From contig NZ_POJH01000027.1 in assembly GCF_002960625.1 (NCBI RefSeq), positions 1 to 64,000 of the forward strand: 64,000 nucleotides of DNA, written 5' to 3'. Origin of the DNA: Streptococcus suis. Its GTDB lineage: Bacteria > Bacillota > Bacilli > Lactobacillales > Streptococcaceae. The notes below the pieces were generated by a model that was not told the origin of the DNA, did no database searches, and was given only the letters and a program-made list of their open reading frames with translations. The position numbers and the translations under genes are program-made. Below are positions 15,607 to 25,180 of the stretch, one piece after another. Numbering within the stretch: the stretch's first letter is position 1; every line of letters begins with the position of its first letter.

Positions 15607-17827
15607 GCTCCCCTGCCAGCCCATCCACTTGGCCATCTTAGCGGTGGCGGTCTATTTTGCAGTCCACTCTTTTTCCCTCTTGACAATGGCCCTTCTGAGT
15701 TTGTTGTTGCTGGTCTTTGGATTTCGGCAAGGTAAGACAGTTTTTCTCAAAACGCTGCAGCTTCTAGCCCTGTTTGGCCTGTTTTTCGGATGCCAAAAGG
15801 TCCAATGGGAGCGGGCAGACCAGACAGCTCCAGGTCATGTCGACCAGATCCAGTTGCTTCCCGATACCATCAAGATAAACGGGGACAGCCTGTCCTTTCG
15901 TGGTCGGGCTGACGGACAGACCTATCAGGTTTTTTACAAATTAGCCAGTCAGGAGGAGCAGGCTTATTTTCAAAAGTTGACAGATTTGGTCCAGCTTGAA
16001 GTGGAAGCAGAAGTTAGCCTGCCAGCAGGTCAGCGGAATTTCAAGGGCTTTGATTATCAGGCCTATCTGAAAACACAGGGCATCTACCGAACAGTCAAGA
16101 TTACGGCAATCAAGAAGATTGTCCCAGTCCAGTCTTGGAATGTCTTTGACTGGCTATCAAGCTGGCGGAGGCAGGCCTTGGTCTATATCAAAACCAATTT
16201 TCCAGCTCCTATGAGTCACTACATGACAGGGCTTTTGTTTGGGGAGCTAGATAGTGATTTCGACCAGATGAGCGACCTCTATTCTAGTCTAGGAATCATT
16301 CATCTCTTTGCCCTGTCTGGTATGCAGGTGGGCTTTTTCATCGACAAGTTTCGCTGGATTTTACTGCGTTTGGGCTTGACCAAGGAAACCGTAGATAAGT
16401 TGCAGATTCCCTTTTCACTTTTCTATGCTGGTTTGACAGGCTTTTCTGTGTCGGTGGTGCGGTCCTTGGTCAAAAAAATTCTGGGTAATCTAGGCTTGCG
16501 GAAGTTGGATAACTTTGCGGTGACAGTCTTTGTCTGTCTGCTGATTCTGCCCCGATTTTTACTGACAGCTGGCGGTGTCCTGACCTTTACCTATGCTTTT
16601 TTGCTGACGGTCTTTGATTTTGAAGACTTGGGGCAGGTCAAAAAGGCTGCGGTGGAGAGCCTCGGTATTTCGCTGGGAATTTTGCCGGTGCTTATGACCT
16701 ATTTCTATGCCTTTCAGCCTCTATCTATCCTCTTGACCTTTGTCTTTTCCTTTGTCTTTGATGTCCTGCTTTTGCCAGGATTGTCGGTCATTTTTCTTCT
16801 ATCGCCCTTGGTCAAGATTACTTGGGTCAACGGATTTTTCGTTTTTATGGAGAAAATCATTGTCTGGGTGGCGGATTTGGGCTTGCGACCTTGGATACTG
16901 GGCAAACCGTCTAGCATGGTTCTGGTATTTTTAGTGATCTGCCTTTTCTTGCTCTACGATTTCCACAGGAAGAAGAACTGGCTTCTAGGACTGAGCTTGG
17001 TCCTCGCTCTGCTATTTTTCATAACCAAACACCCGCTGGAAAACGAGGTGACGGTGGTGGACATCGGACAGGGGGACAGCATCTTTTTGCGGGATATGCG
17101 GGGGCGGACGGTTCTGATAGATGTGGGCGGACGAGTTGATTTTGCGGCCAAGGAGGAGTGGCAGGAGCGATCTTCGCAGGCAAATGCAGAGCGGACTTTG
17201 ATTCCCTATCTGCATAGTCGGGGTGTGGATAGGATTGATAGTCTAGTGCTGACCCACACCGACACAGACCATGTGGGCGATGTGCTGGAAGTAGCTAAGC
17301 AGGTTCAGATTGGTCGGATTGTCGTGTCGCCGGGAAGTCTGACGGTACCTGACTTTGTAGCAACTCTGAAAAAAATCAATGTGCCTGTCCATGTGGTAAA
17401 AGTGGGCGACCGCCTGCCGATGTTTGACGCCTATCTGGAGGTCCTCTATCCAGACGGGACAGGCGACGGTGGTAATAATGATTCCATTGTTCTCTACGGC
17501 CGCTTGCTGGAAACCAATTTCCTCTTTACAGGGGACTTGGAGCAGGGGGAGTTGGACTTGATAGAAACCTATCCCAACCTGCCTGTCGATGTCCTCAAGG
17601 CTGGTCACCACGGTTCCAAAGGTTCTTCCTATCCTGAATTTTTAGACCATATCGGAGCCAAGATTGCCCTGGTATCTGCAGGAGAACACAACCGCTACAA
17701 GCATCCCCACCAAGAAACCTTGGACCGTTTTGACAGTCGGAAAATCCAAGTCTATCGCACCGACCAGCAAGGAGCCATTCGCTTCCGAGGTTGGAAGGAG
17801 TGGAAGATTGAAACGGTGAGGGAGTGA
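15590..17827 (+). CDS. comEC: Competence protein ComEC/Rec2 (DNA uptake channel)
   Basis: A 745-residue polytopic membrane protein that forms the channel for single-stranded DNA during transformation. The N-terminal OB-like DUF4131 region is followed by about ten hydrophobic segments (ComEC domain, about 200-480) and a C-terminal metallo-beta-lactamase domain with THTDTDHVGD and GHHGSKGSSYPEF, a possible nuclease. The length matches pneumococcal ComEC. ATG 15590, overlapping comEA, fits better than the in-frame start at 15533. No frameshift is seen, so DNA uptake should be intact. Confidence 0.93.
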   Translation: MSRSIKLPCQPIHLAILAVAVYFAVHSFSLLTMALLSLLLLVFGFRQGKTVFLKTLQLLALFGLFFGCQKVQWERADQTAPGHVDQIQLLPDTIKINGDSLSFRGRADGQTYQVFYKLASQEEQAYFQKLTDLVQLEVEAEVSLPAGQRNFKGFDYQAYLKTQGIYRTVKITAIKKIVPVQSWNVFDWLSSWRRQALVYIKTNFPAPMSHYMTGLLFGELDSDFDQMSDLYSSLGIIHLFALSGMQVGFFIDKFRWILLRLGLTKETVDKLQIPFSLFYAGLTGFSVSVVRSLVKKILGNLGLRKLDNFAVTVFVCLLILPRFLLTAGGVLTFTYAFLLTVFDFEDLGQVKKAAVESLGISLGILPVLMTYFYAFQPLSILLTFVFSFVFDVLLLPGLSVIFLLSPLVKITWVNGFFVFMEKIIVWVADLGLRPWILGKPSSMVLVFLVICLFLLYDFHRKKNWLLGLSLVLALLFFITKHPLENEVTVVDIGQGDSIFLRDMRGRTVLIDVGGRVDFAAKEEWQERSSQANAERTLIPYLHSRGVDRIDSLVLTHTDTDHVGDVLEVAKQVQIGRIVVSPGSLTVPDFVATLKKINVPVHVVKVGDRLPMFDAYLEVLYPDGTGDGGNNDSIVLYGRLLETNFLFTGDLEQGELDLIETYPNLPVDVLKAGHHGSKGSSYPEFLDHIGAKIALVSAGEHNRYKHPHQETLDRFDSRKIQVYRTDQQGAIRFRGWKEWKIETVRE

Positions 17828-17924
17828 TGATTGAAGAGGTTGCTTTGAAATAATGGTTTTCATTAGTTTCCTGACGGTTATCGTTGGGAAATTTTTTTGA
17901 TTCTATAAGATTGCTAGCGTTTTC

Positions 17925-17954
17925 TTTGCATTTCACGTTTATTACTTATATAAT
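17925..17954 (+). promoter_or_regulatory. Promoter of the surface metalloprotease gene
   Basis: TTTGCA (17925-17930) and TATAAT (17949-17954), spacer 18, about 44 bases before the ATG. The 170 bases between comEC and this gene show no terminator. Confidence 0.5.
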
Positions 17955-17997
17955 TGTAGTAGAGTTTTTATTTGGCTCAAAAGGAGACTATATTTTA

Positions 17998-20900
17998 ATG
18001 AATTTACATTTTTTACAAAAGAAGCACCATTTTGGCATTCGTAAGTTTTCCATTGGTGTCGTGTCAGTTGCTTTGGCCATTAGCTTTAGCGTCCTAGGAG
18101 GGCAGGTTGCGGCTGCGCAAGAGGTAAGTCAAGTGCCTACTAGTAGTCAACAAACTAGTCAGTCAGTAACAGATGAGGCAAGTCAAGAGCTGGTAACCAA
18201 TGAGGTAGCTGTTCAAACTCCAGAAACCGTTGCTTCCTCACTAAACGAAGCCATACAGGAGAACCCAGCTCAAGAAAGCCAGCTTGTAGAAGTAGAACCA
18301 GCTATTCAGAAGGAAGTGGTCTCTCAAGACCTTTCAGCCCCCCAAGCAGCACTTCCAGCAGAAGCAGGGCAAGAGCAGCCTGCACTGGAGCAGGTAAATG
18401 AGAACACGCTCCCAGCAGAAAATTCTCATCAGGTTATTGAGCCAGTAGAACCAGAGTCTGTTCAAACGGTACAAGAACCAGCAGGTTCAAGGGACGAGGC
18501 TACTCAACCAGTTCAACCAACAGAAACAGCAGCAGGGGAAGTCGCTCCGACTGAACAAGCAGTAGAGGAAGTCGTTCAGCCTGTGCTACGTTCAGCACGA
18601 AGAGCACGCAGTGTGGCAGTTACTGAAGTAGCAAAACTACCATTAGATGCCCAAGGTCAGCTAATGACTTCAGTCAGTGGAGCTACTGTTCATAAATTCC
18701 AAGTACTCAATTCAGATGGTAGTAGCCAGATAGTTCCTGCGGAGTCTCAGCCAACAACAAGCCAGACCAGCGATGCAGTTGCGCAACAGGTTGCTTCACT
18801 GAAGGCTGACTTTGCTAAAGTGACCTATGATTCACTTTATCCTTACCTCAGTCATCGAGTAAGTTCTATTGTGGACAATGAGCTGGTAAAGAGCCTTAGC
18901 CAAGAAAAAGGTGGGCAAGTCCCTACCGCAGCGGAAAAGCAAACAGCCTACATGGATTTGCTGGACATGAGATCAAGCTTTGAGCGTGTTCAGACAGACT
19001 TGGAACAGATTTTAACTGGAGTATTTGAAAAGGCTGCTGCTGTGAATATTGACAGAGTAAGAGCCAAGAAGGAGCAAATTCTCACAGCCTTAAGTTACTT
19101 GGATCGCCGCTATTCATTCACATTTGGAAATTATGCAGCCAAAGATTTAATTCTCTTCCATCCTCAAGTTTTCGGAGGTAGGGGAGATACCCTTGAGAAT
19201 CTCCTTGGACTTGCAAATCTGACTTATCAAGATTTGACCATGGATCAGAGTGCGAATACCTATCAGAGGAAATTAGCTCCGCTTACAAGCCAAACAGATT
19301 TGGCAGCATTTGTGGAAAAGGGAGTCAGTCTCTTTGACCCGAGCCTATCAGAGGAAGAGTGGTTTAAACAGACTACTAAAGCCCATATTGTTGAAGCAAC
19401 CAATGCTTACAGCTCTGCTTCCTTGTATGAAAAAATCAAAATAGACGGTCGTTTAAAAAATCACCTTATTCCACTGTTGAGCTTATCATCAGATAGTATC
19501 TATGCAATTTCAACCTCAAATACAGTCAATTATGGCTTAAAAGAGACCTATGTAAATCCAAGCCAAGCTGGCAGTCAGCAGGATTTTCTAGCTACCTTGT
19601 CCAGATACGCAGAACACCAACAGGAATTTTTAAACTTCTGGTACCGCATGACCCAGAAGAAAGAGCAGTTGACCAACCATGCACCGATTATTGTGGTGGA
19701 TAGTGTGCAAAAATACGGTCAGCCGCCTCAGAGTGCAAGTGAATTGTATTCGCCTAAATTCGGTTCTAAGGTGTTGGAGGGAGTTAGAGAGTTTATTCGT
19801 CCTTTGAATATCTACTCCAATTTTTTCCGAGCAGATGGTCAAGCCAATGGCAGTTCCAGTGTCAATCTCTACCTGAAAAAATCCCTTACTGATGATGGGC
19901 AATCTGTCTATACCCATGAATTAACGCACATACTGGATAAGACAATTTGGCTCAATGGCCACGGTAGGAGAGCAGGTCAAGGTCCAGAAGTTTATGCACG
20001 AGGGCTCTTTGAGTCAATCAATAACAGTTTAGGTACTGCCTACGATCCTGTTTTTAACCTCAATACTGCCTATACATTGACAGGCAATCGCACTCAAAAC
20101 AGCCTGCCAACTCGGTTTCAAACGACTGAGGATATGAAGACTTATATGCAAGGTATCTTGGATGTTCTTTACACCCTTGACTATGCAGAGGCGCAATCTA
20201 TCTTAAACCATAGCGCAGAAGACAGGGCTGTTTTGCTTAATAAAATCAGCATCATTCCAAACCCCAAAAATAATGGAAGCGGACTAGTGACAGAGAGGGT
20301 CAGCCACATTGATACCAGTCTAGCAGCCAGTCTGACCTCTATTGATGATTTTATAAATCAGAGCCTGATTTCGGCGCGCTATAAATTTGATGGAATGTAT
20401 ACAGTCGGAACAGCCCGAACCAATTCCTACTATACCATCCCTCTTTTTGAACCAATTTATGCCGCCCTCCAAAACAATAGTGGAAGTGTTGGCGACATTG
20501 GTTTTAAACGAAATGCCTATGAGATTTTAGGGGAATATGGCTATGAAAATGGAATGGTAGCCTATCTCTCAAACCAGTATGCCACCGACCAAGCAGCCCT
20601 TTCTGCCATCATGCCTGCATACGGTGGCGATTTATCCGCCTTCAAAAAAGCCATGTTTGCACGCCGCATCGCCAAGGTATCTGAACTAAAACCGACTAGT
20701 GTAGCCAGTGATTTTGCCACGATTCAAACCATGATGGATCAGGCTGTTGCTAAGGATTTACTTCAATTAAAAACAAATGCGAAAAACAATACCTATCTGT
20801 CACATAGAGTGACAGCAGTGAGGGATTTAAAAACAAGCCTCTACCAAGCCTATTTGCAGGACACAAATGACTTCCGTACTAGCATTTATCAGGAACAAGT

Positions 20901-23900
20901 AGCGCGTGATTTGTATGTAACCAATGGTGATGAGAAATCCCAAGATGGTAACGGGACCCTTGATAATCCTTATCAGAGTTTATCTTTTGCTCTTGCACAG
21001 GCAAAAAATGGGGATAGGATCAAGCTTGTTAGCAACATCATGCACCGGCAGGATAAACCTTTCCTCCTTGATAAGGCTGTCACTATTGATGGTCAAGGTC
21101 ATCGCCTAAGTTTCCGCGGTCCAGATGTGGAGCTAGGGGCTGATGTGACCTTTGCGGATCTAACATTAAATATGTTAGCAGATGGTAGTAAACAACCCAA
21201 TATTTATGCCAATGGCTATCACTTGACCTTAGATCAGGTATCTACAACAATGAGTCAGGCACAAAGTGACTTACGTCCCACTCTAGTTGCCGGTTCTCGT
21301 TCAGGTCAACCAGCAGGCAGTCATGGGAAAATTACCATCCTTAATGGAAATTCAGACACTCGGTTTAACACCATTTATGCTGGAAATGCTGATTCAGTAA
21401 GTAACATTCCAGTAACTATTTCTATCCTGTCGGATTTTGTTAGTGTAGACCAAGGAATCAAACTGTCAGGTGTTAATGGAGAAGTTGTGATGGAGCCAGT
21501 TTTGGTAACATCAAAGTCTAGCAGTCTGAAGTCAATTGACGGCAACGGAAGTTGGGATAATAAGGTTACGATTGATACTGCACGTGTTTATGGTCTTAAC
21601 TTACAAAATATCCAAACGCTCGAATTGGTCAATCAGGCGGATGTTAGTTTAGCTAGTCAGGTATCTGAAATCTCGACTGGTGTAGAGCTAGAATCGGGTA
21701 CTCAGTTGACTATTGCCAATGATCCAGTCACCTTAGGTAGCTTATCTGGTCAGGGGACAGTCATTATTCCAGTGGAATCCAGTCTTAATGTAATAGGAGA
21801 TATTGAGGGAAATGTTGAGGTACTGGTTAGAGGATTTGAACAAAATCTAGCCAAGAATATAGACAAGGAATATGTCAGGGTTGAGGGAATGTTATCTCCT
21901 ACAGCTCGTATTACCTTGGAGAAAGGCTATAATCGTTTTGACCTGGTCAAAGATGAAATTGTTTATCGCTTGGTAGAGCTAAAACAGCCTGTTCAAACTC
22001 ATACAGTAACCTTGCACTTCACCCAGTCAGGTCAGTTGTTAAAAGCGAAACAGGTGCAAGTTGATAATGGGCAATCAATCACAGGTGTGGAGAACGATTT
22101 GCCTATAGCTACAGAGGGAACCTATCAGTTGGATCCAAACTTTGACAGAACGGTGTTGACAGCTATCACTAGCAGTAAAACGATTGAGATTCCAGTAGTC
22201 TTGGTTCTGCCAAAAGCAAGTCGCTACCAGCCTCATGTTAATGGGGAAGCCCGTGTCCTACCGACAAGCAGTGGTGAGGAAACAAAAGCTGAAATTGTGA
22301 AGCAAATCAGTCTACCAGCTGACGCAGGTCAATTTGATGTTGTAGTAGTCACTCCAATTCCACAGTCTAGTGGCGACCACTCCATGACTGTTCGGGTGAT
22401 CTATGATGATCGCAGCGAAGAAGAGCTTGTAGTACCTCTTCATATCCTCACAATAGAAAATGGAGAAGTTGTCAAACACAGCTTACCAGCAGGCGTTCTT
22501 CCTAAAGCGGATCGCTACCAGCCTAACGTTAATGGGGAAGCCCGTGTCCTACCGGCAAGCAGTAGTGATGAAATAAAAGCTGAAATTGTGAAGCAAATCA
22601 GTCTACCAGCTGACGCAGGTCAATTTGATGTTGTAGTAGTCACTCCAATTCCACAGTCTAATGGCGACCACTCCATGACTGTTCGGGTGATCTATGATGA
22701 TCGCAGCCAAGAAGAGCTTGTAGTACCTCTTCATATCATCACAATAAAAAATGGAGAAGTTGTCAAACACAGCTTGCCAGCAGGCGTTTTAGAACCGTTG
22801 GTTACTGCCAAAGGTAAGGGAGTTACCCATGAATTGCCGGTCGGAATTCTCCCACCTCTTGAAACGGCAAATGGAGGTGGCGTTCGTCATGAATTACCGG
22901 AAGGCGTTTTAGAACCGTTGGTTACTGCCAAAGGCAAGGGAGTTACCCATGAATTGCCGGTCGGAATTCTCCCACCTCTTGAAACGGCAAATGGAGGTGG
23001 CGTTCGTCATGAATTGCCAGCAGGTGTTTTAGAACCGTTGGTTACTGGCAAAGGCAAGGGAGTTACTCATGAATTGCCGGTCGGAATTCTTCCACCTCTT
23101 GAAACGGCAAATGGAGGAGGTGTTCGTCATGAATTACCAGCAGGCGTTTTAGAACTGTTGGTTACTGCCAAAGGCAAGGGAGTTACTCATGAATTGCCGG
23201 TCGGAATTCTTCCACCTCTTGAAACGGCAAATGGAGGAGGTGTTCGTCATGAATTACCGGAAGGCGTTTTAGAACCGTTGGTTACTGCCAAAGGCAAGGG
23301 AGTTACCCATGAATTGCCAGTCGGAATTCTCCCACCTCTTGAAACGGCAAATGGTGGAGCCTTATTGCACAGTCTTCCGACTTTCTCTGTAGACGCTATT
23401 GTCCAACTCCTGAATGCTGGTCATAAGATTTCACTTGGTCTATTAGATGGAGCAATTTGGTCTACAGGTGATGGTCTAGACCATAGTTTACCAAGTTTGG
23501 AGATTGCTAAAGGTAGTTCTGTCAATCATCAGTTACTAGAGGGAACACTTCCATTGATGGTAACTTCCAAAGGGGCAAGTATCAGCCACTTCTTGCCAGA
23601 AGGGATTTTGCCATTATTGGTGACTGCAAAAGGCAAGGGGGTTACTCATTTTATTCCAAGTGGTACCTTGCCTCTAACAGTAACAAGAAGTGAAGCTTAT
23701 ACTCCGGCAATGCCAGCCGCTTCATTGTTACAGCAACGGCAGAAAAATACGGAGACCAAGCCAGCTGTGTTACCGTTGGTAGCCGTACCTCAGAAGCAGG
23801 CAGACCAGTTCAGTGCCACCTTGACAAGTAGCAATTCAGCCACGTCAACTTCCAAGCGTTTACCTGAAACGGGGGAGAGAAACAATCTAAGTCTTCTAGG

Positions 23901-23958
23901 ATTCTTACTTGCATCTTTAGGCTTTAGTTTCTGGATTGGTCGCAAAAAAGCTGAATAA
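17998..23958 (+). CDS. LPETG-anchored M26-like zinc metalloprotease (IgA1 protease/Zmp family)
   Basis: A 1,986-residue surface protein. In order: a YSIRK-type signal peptide (FGIRKFSIGVVS, cleavage near residue 43); a Glu/Pro/Gln-rich low-complexity region (45-200); a catalytic region with HELTH (His640, Glu641, His644) and Glu664 in GPEVYARGLF, the HExxH...E layout of peptidase family M26; a right-handed beta-helix-like region (about 970-1330, opening LYVTNGDEKSQDG); two 97-residue repeats (about 1404-1597); about ten to fourteen 20-residue repeats (from about 1598); and LPETG (1955-1959), a hydrophobic stretch and RKKAE. ATG 17998 has AAAGGAG upstream and starts the YSIRK signal, so earlier starts are rejected. 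Related enzymes cleave human IgA1, mucins or other host proteins; the substrate here is unknown. Sortase A should anchor it to the wall. Confidence 0.88.
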   Translation: MNLHFLQKKHHFGIRKFSIGVVSVALAISFSVLGGQVAAAQEVSQVPTSSQQTSQSVTDEASQELVTNEVAVQTPETVASSLNEAIQENPAQESQLVEVEPAIQKEVVSQDLSAPQAALPAEAGQEQPALEQVNENTLPAENSHQVIEPVEPESVQTVQEPAGSRDEATQPVQPTETAAGEVAPTEQAVEEVVQPVLRSARRARSVAVTEVAKLPLDAQGQLMTSVSGATVHKFQVLNSDGSSQIVPAESQPTTSQTSDAVAQQVASLKADFAKVTYDSLYPYLSHRVSSIVDNELVKSLSQEKGGQVPTAAEKQTAYMDLLDMRSSFERVQTDLEQILTGVFEKAAAVNIDRVRAKKEQILTALSYLDRRYSFTFGNYAAKDLILFHPQVFGGRGDTLENLLGLANLTYQDLTMDQSANTYQRKLAPLTSQTDLAAFVEKGVSLFDPSLSEEEWFKQTTKAHIVEATNAYSSASLYEKIKIDGRLKNHLIPLLSLSSDSIYAISTSNTVNYGLKETYVNPSQAGSQQDFLATLSRYAEHQQEFLNFWYRMTQKKEQLTNHAPIIVVDSVQKYGQPPQSASELYSPKFGSKVLEGVREFIRPLNIYSNFFRADGQANGSSSVNLYLKKSLTDDGQSVYTHELTHILDKTIWLNGHGRRAGQGPEVYARGLFESINNSLGTAYDPVFNLNTAYTLTGNRTQNSLPTRFQTTEDMKTYMQGILDVLYTLDYAEAQSILNHSAEDRAVLLNKISIIPNPKNNGSGLVTERVSHIDTSLAASLTSIDDFINQSLISARYKFDGMYTVGTARTNSYYTIPLFEPIYAALQNNSGSVGDIGFKRNAYEILGEYGYENGMVAYLSNQYATDQAALSAIMPAYGGDLSAFKKAMFARRIAKVSELKPTSVASDFATIQTMMDQAVAKDLLQLKTNAKNNTYLSHRVTAVRDLKTSLYQAYLQDTNDFRTSIYQEQVARDLYVTNGDEKSQDGNGTLDNPYQSLSFALAQAKNGDRIKLVSNIMHRQDKPFLLDKAVTIDGQGHRLSFRGPDVELGADVTFADLTLNMLADGSKQPNIYANGYHLTLDQVSTTMSQAQSDLRPTLVAGSRSGQPAGSHGKITILNGNSDTRFNTIYAGNADSVSNIPVTISILSDFVSVDQGIKLSGVNGEVVMEPVLVTSKSSSLKSIDGNGSWDNKVTIDTARVYGLNLQNIQTLELVNQADVSLASQVSEISTGVELESGTQLTIANDPVTLGSLSGQGTVIIPVESSLNVIGDIEGNVEVLVRGFEQNLAKNIDKEYVRVEGMLSPTARITLEKGYNRFDLVKDEIVYRLVELKQPVQTHTVTLHFTQSGQLLKAKQVQVDNGQSITGVENDLPIATEGTYQLDPNFDRTVLTAITSSKTIEIPVVLVLPKASRYQPHVNGEARVLPTSSGEETKAEIVKQISLPADAGQFDVVVVTPIPQSSGDHSMTVRVIYDDRSEEELVVPLHILTIENGEVVKHSLPAGVLPKADRYQPNVNGEARVLPASSSDEIKAEIVKQISLPADAGQFDVVVVTPIPQSNGDHSMTVRVIYDDRSQEELVVPLHIITIKNGEVVKHSLPAGVLEPLVTAKGKGVTHELPVGILPPLETANGGGVRHELPEGVLEPLVTAKGKGVTHELPVGILPPLETANGGGVRHELPAGVLEPLVTGKGKGVTHELPVGILPPLETANGGGVRHELPAGVLELLVTAKGKGVTHELPVGILPPLETANGGGVRHELPEGVLEPLVTAKGKGVTHELPVGILPPLETANGGALLHSLPTFSVDAIVQLLNAGHKISLGLLDGAIWSTGDGLDHSLPSLEIAKGSSVNHQLLEGTLPLMVTSKGASISHFLPEGILPLLVTAKGKGVTHFIPSGTLPLTVTRSEAYTPAMPAASLLQQRQKNTETKPAVLPLVAVPQKQADQFSATLTSSNSATSTSKRLPETGERNNLSLLGFLLASLGFSFWIGRKKAE
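22206..22787 (+). repeat. Two tandem 291-bp repeats inside the metalloprotease gene
   Basis: The blocks starting LPKASRYQPHVNGEAR and LPKADRYQPNVNGEAR are 97 residues (291 bases) apart and nearly identical at DNA level. Each ends in VVKHSLPAGVL and probably forms one Ig-like stalk domain. Confidence 0.85.
22786..23358 (+). repeat. Tandem 120-bp repeats, about 4.7 copies, inside the metalloprotease gene
   Basis: GTTACTG(C/G)CAAAGG recurs at 22801, 22921, 23041, 23161 and 23281, an exact 120-base period. Each 40-residue unit is two related 20-residue halves (ELPxGVLEPLVTAKGKGVTH and ELPVGILPPLETANGGGVRH). Diverged copies continue to about 23690. Near-identity suggests recent expansion. Confidence 0.9.
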
Positions 23959-23991
23959 AGCGGAATAGATTTTGCTTAAGAATTAGTATCA

Positions 23992-24050
23992 GAAACGGAC
24001 AAACATCTGGAATTACAAGAGCCGATGATTTGTTCGTTTTCTTTTTCTTT
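23992..24050 (+). terminator. Terminator of the metalloprotease gene
   Basis: AACGGACAAACATC and GATGATTTGTTCGTT form a long imperfect stem followed by a T-rich run. Confidence 0.65.
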
Positions 24051-24122
24051 TTTAAGGAGTGCTATCCTTACTCAAAAACAATTGACTTGTCCAATCAATA
24101 AGTATGCAAAATAGAGTATATA

Positions 24123-24131
24123 TGGTATAAT
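24123..24131 (+). promoter_or_regulatory. Extended -10 promoter of the LysR gene
   Basis: TGGTATAAT at 24123-24131 fits the extended -10 pattern; no -35 at the correct spacing. Confidence 0.5.
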
Positions 24132-24210
24132 GATATAAACAAAACGTGTATAAGAAGAGAAGGTGAGCACTTCTCTTAAAATTGGTCCTTGTAATAGAAG
24201 GAGTAGTGTA

Positions 24211-25170
24211 ATGGGCATGGATATTGTACAAATGGGATATCTGATCAATATCGTGGAGTGCAGATGTAATTTATCCCTTGCAGCTAAGAAAATTCATATT
24301 AGCCAGTCTGCCTTAAGTCAATTTATCACGCATTTTGAAGCGAGTGAGGGCATTCAACTATTTAATCGGAAAAATGGGCGCTTAGAGGGCCTGACAGAAG
24401 CGGGTCGTATGGTCTATCGTTTTGCGACAGAAATTGTTGCCAAATATGAAGAAATGCAGGATGTTATTCAAAAAGAAGCTGCCAAACAGCAAGGAACTAT
24501 CCGACTGGGTCTTCCTTCCATCATTTTGAGAGCTTATTTTTCTCATCTTTTACCTACTTTCTACATCAATTACCCCACTATCAATATAGAAATTTTGGAG
24601 GGTGGTGGATTGGAAATATGGAAAAAATTTGTGGACAATGAGCTAAATATAGCTCTCCTAATCGAGCCGACCAATCTGGATATTAAAAAATATGAGCAAC
24701 ACTTAATCCACAAAGATGAGTATGTTGCGTTCATGGATAAAGACCATCCGCTAGCCAGTAAGGAATATTTGGAATGGAGCGACTTGCAGGACTATCCCAT
24801 AACGACCTTTAATCAAAACTTTACCAGCTATAGCAATATTATGCAGAAGTTGAAGGATGAGAATATAGATATTCAACGTCTACATCATTCCTCTTCTTGG
24901 GACTATATGGTCGCTGCAACAGCAGGAAATGATATCGTTAGTGTGTTGCCGAATAGTGTCGAAGAATTGATTGATGAAAGTCAGTTTAGGGTCGCTCACT
25001 TTCGTGATGCCCTACCCTTTAATATCTGGCTGTGTCGACCGCATCGTAAACGAGTGGGGGAAGCAGAGAATTTCATCTATGAGGAAATACTGAAGTTTCA
25101 TGTTCCAACTAGTGAAGAGCAAACGGGTGGTTGCAATTGCATGGGCAGTCTGAATGTGCCAGTCGGATAA
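24211..25170 (+). CDS. LysR-family transcriptional regulator
   Basis: A 319-residue regulator. An N-terminal winged helix-turn-helix (NLSLAAKKIHISQSALSQF, about 19-37) is followed by a substrate-binding domain of about 200 residues (from GTIRLGLPSI). ATG 24211 has GAAGGAG 7 bases upstream and is preferred over GTG 24163. The C-terminus carries an unusual Cys pair (CNCMGS). The lactonase-like gene starts 10 bases downstream, so the two are probably one operon, and the regulator may sense a substrate or product of that enzyme. Confidence 0.88.
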   Translation: MGMDIVQMGYLINIVECRCNLSLAAKKIHISQSALSQFITHFEASEGIQLFNRKNGRLEGLTEAGRMVYRFATEIVAKYEEMQDVIQKEAAKQQGTIRLGLPSIILRAYFSHLLPTFYINYPTINIEILEGGGLEIWKKFVDNELNIALLIEPTNLDIKKYEQHLIHKDEYVAFMDKDHPLASKEYLEWSDLQDYPITTFNQNFTSYSNIMQKLKDENIDIQRLHHSSSWDYMVAATAGNDIVSVLPNSVEELIDESQFRVAHFRDALPFNIWLCRPHRKRVGEAENFIYEEILKFHVPTSEEQTGGCNCMGSLNVPVG

Positions 25171-25180
25171 AGGAGAAACC

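Noticed and set aside
17884..17997. Longer N-terminus of the surface metalloprotease
   Set aside because: It would place 38 residues before a typical YSIRK signal peptide, and the ribosome site is at ATG 17998.
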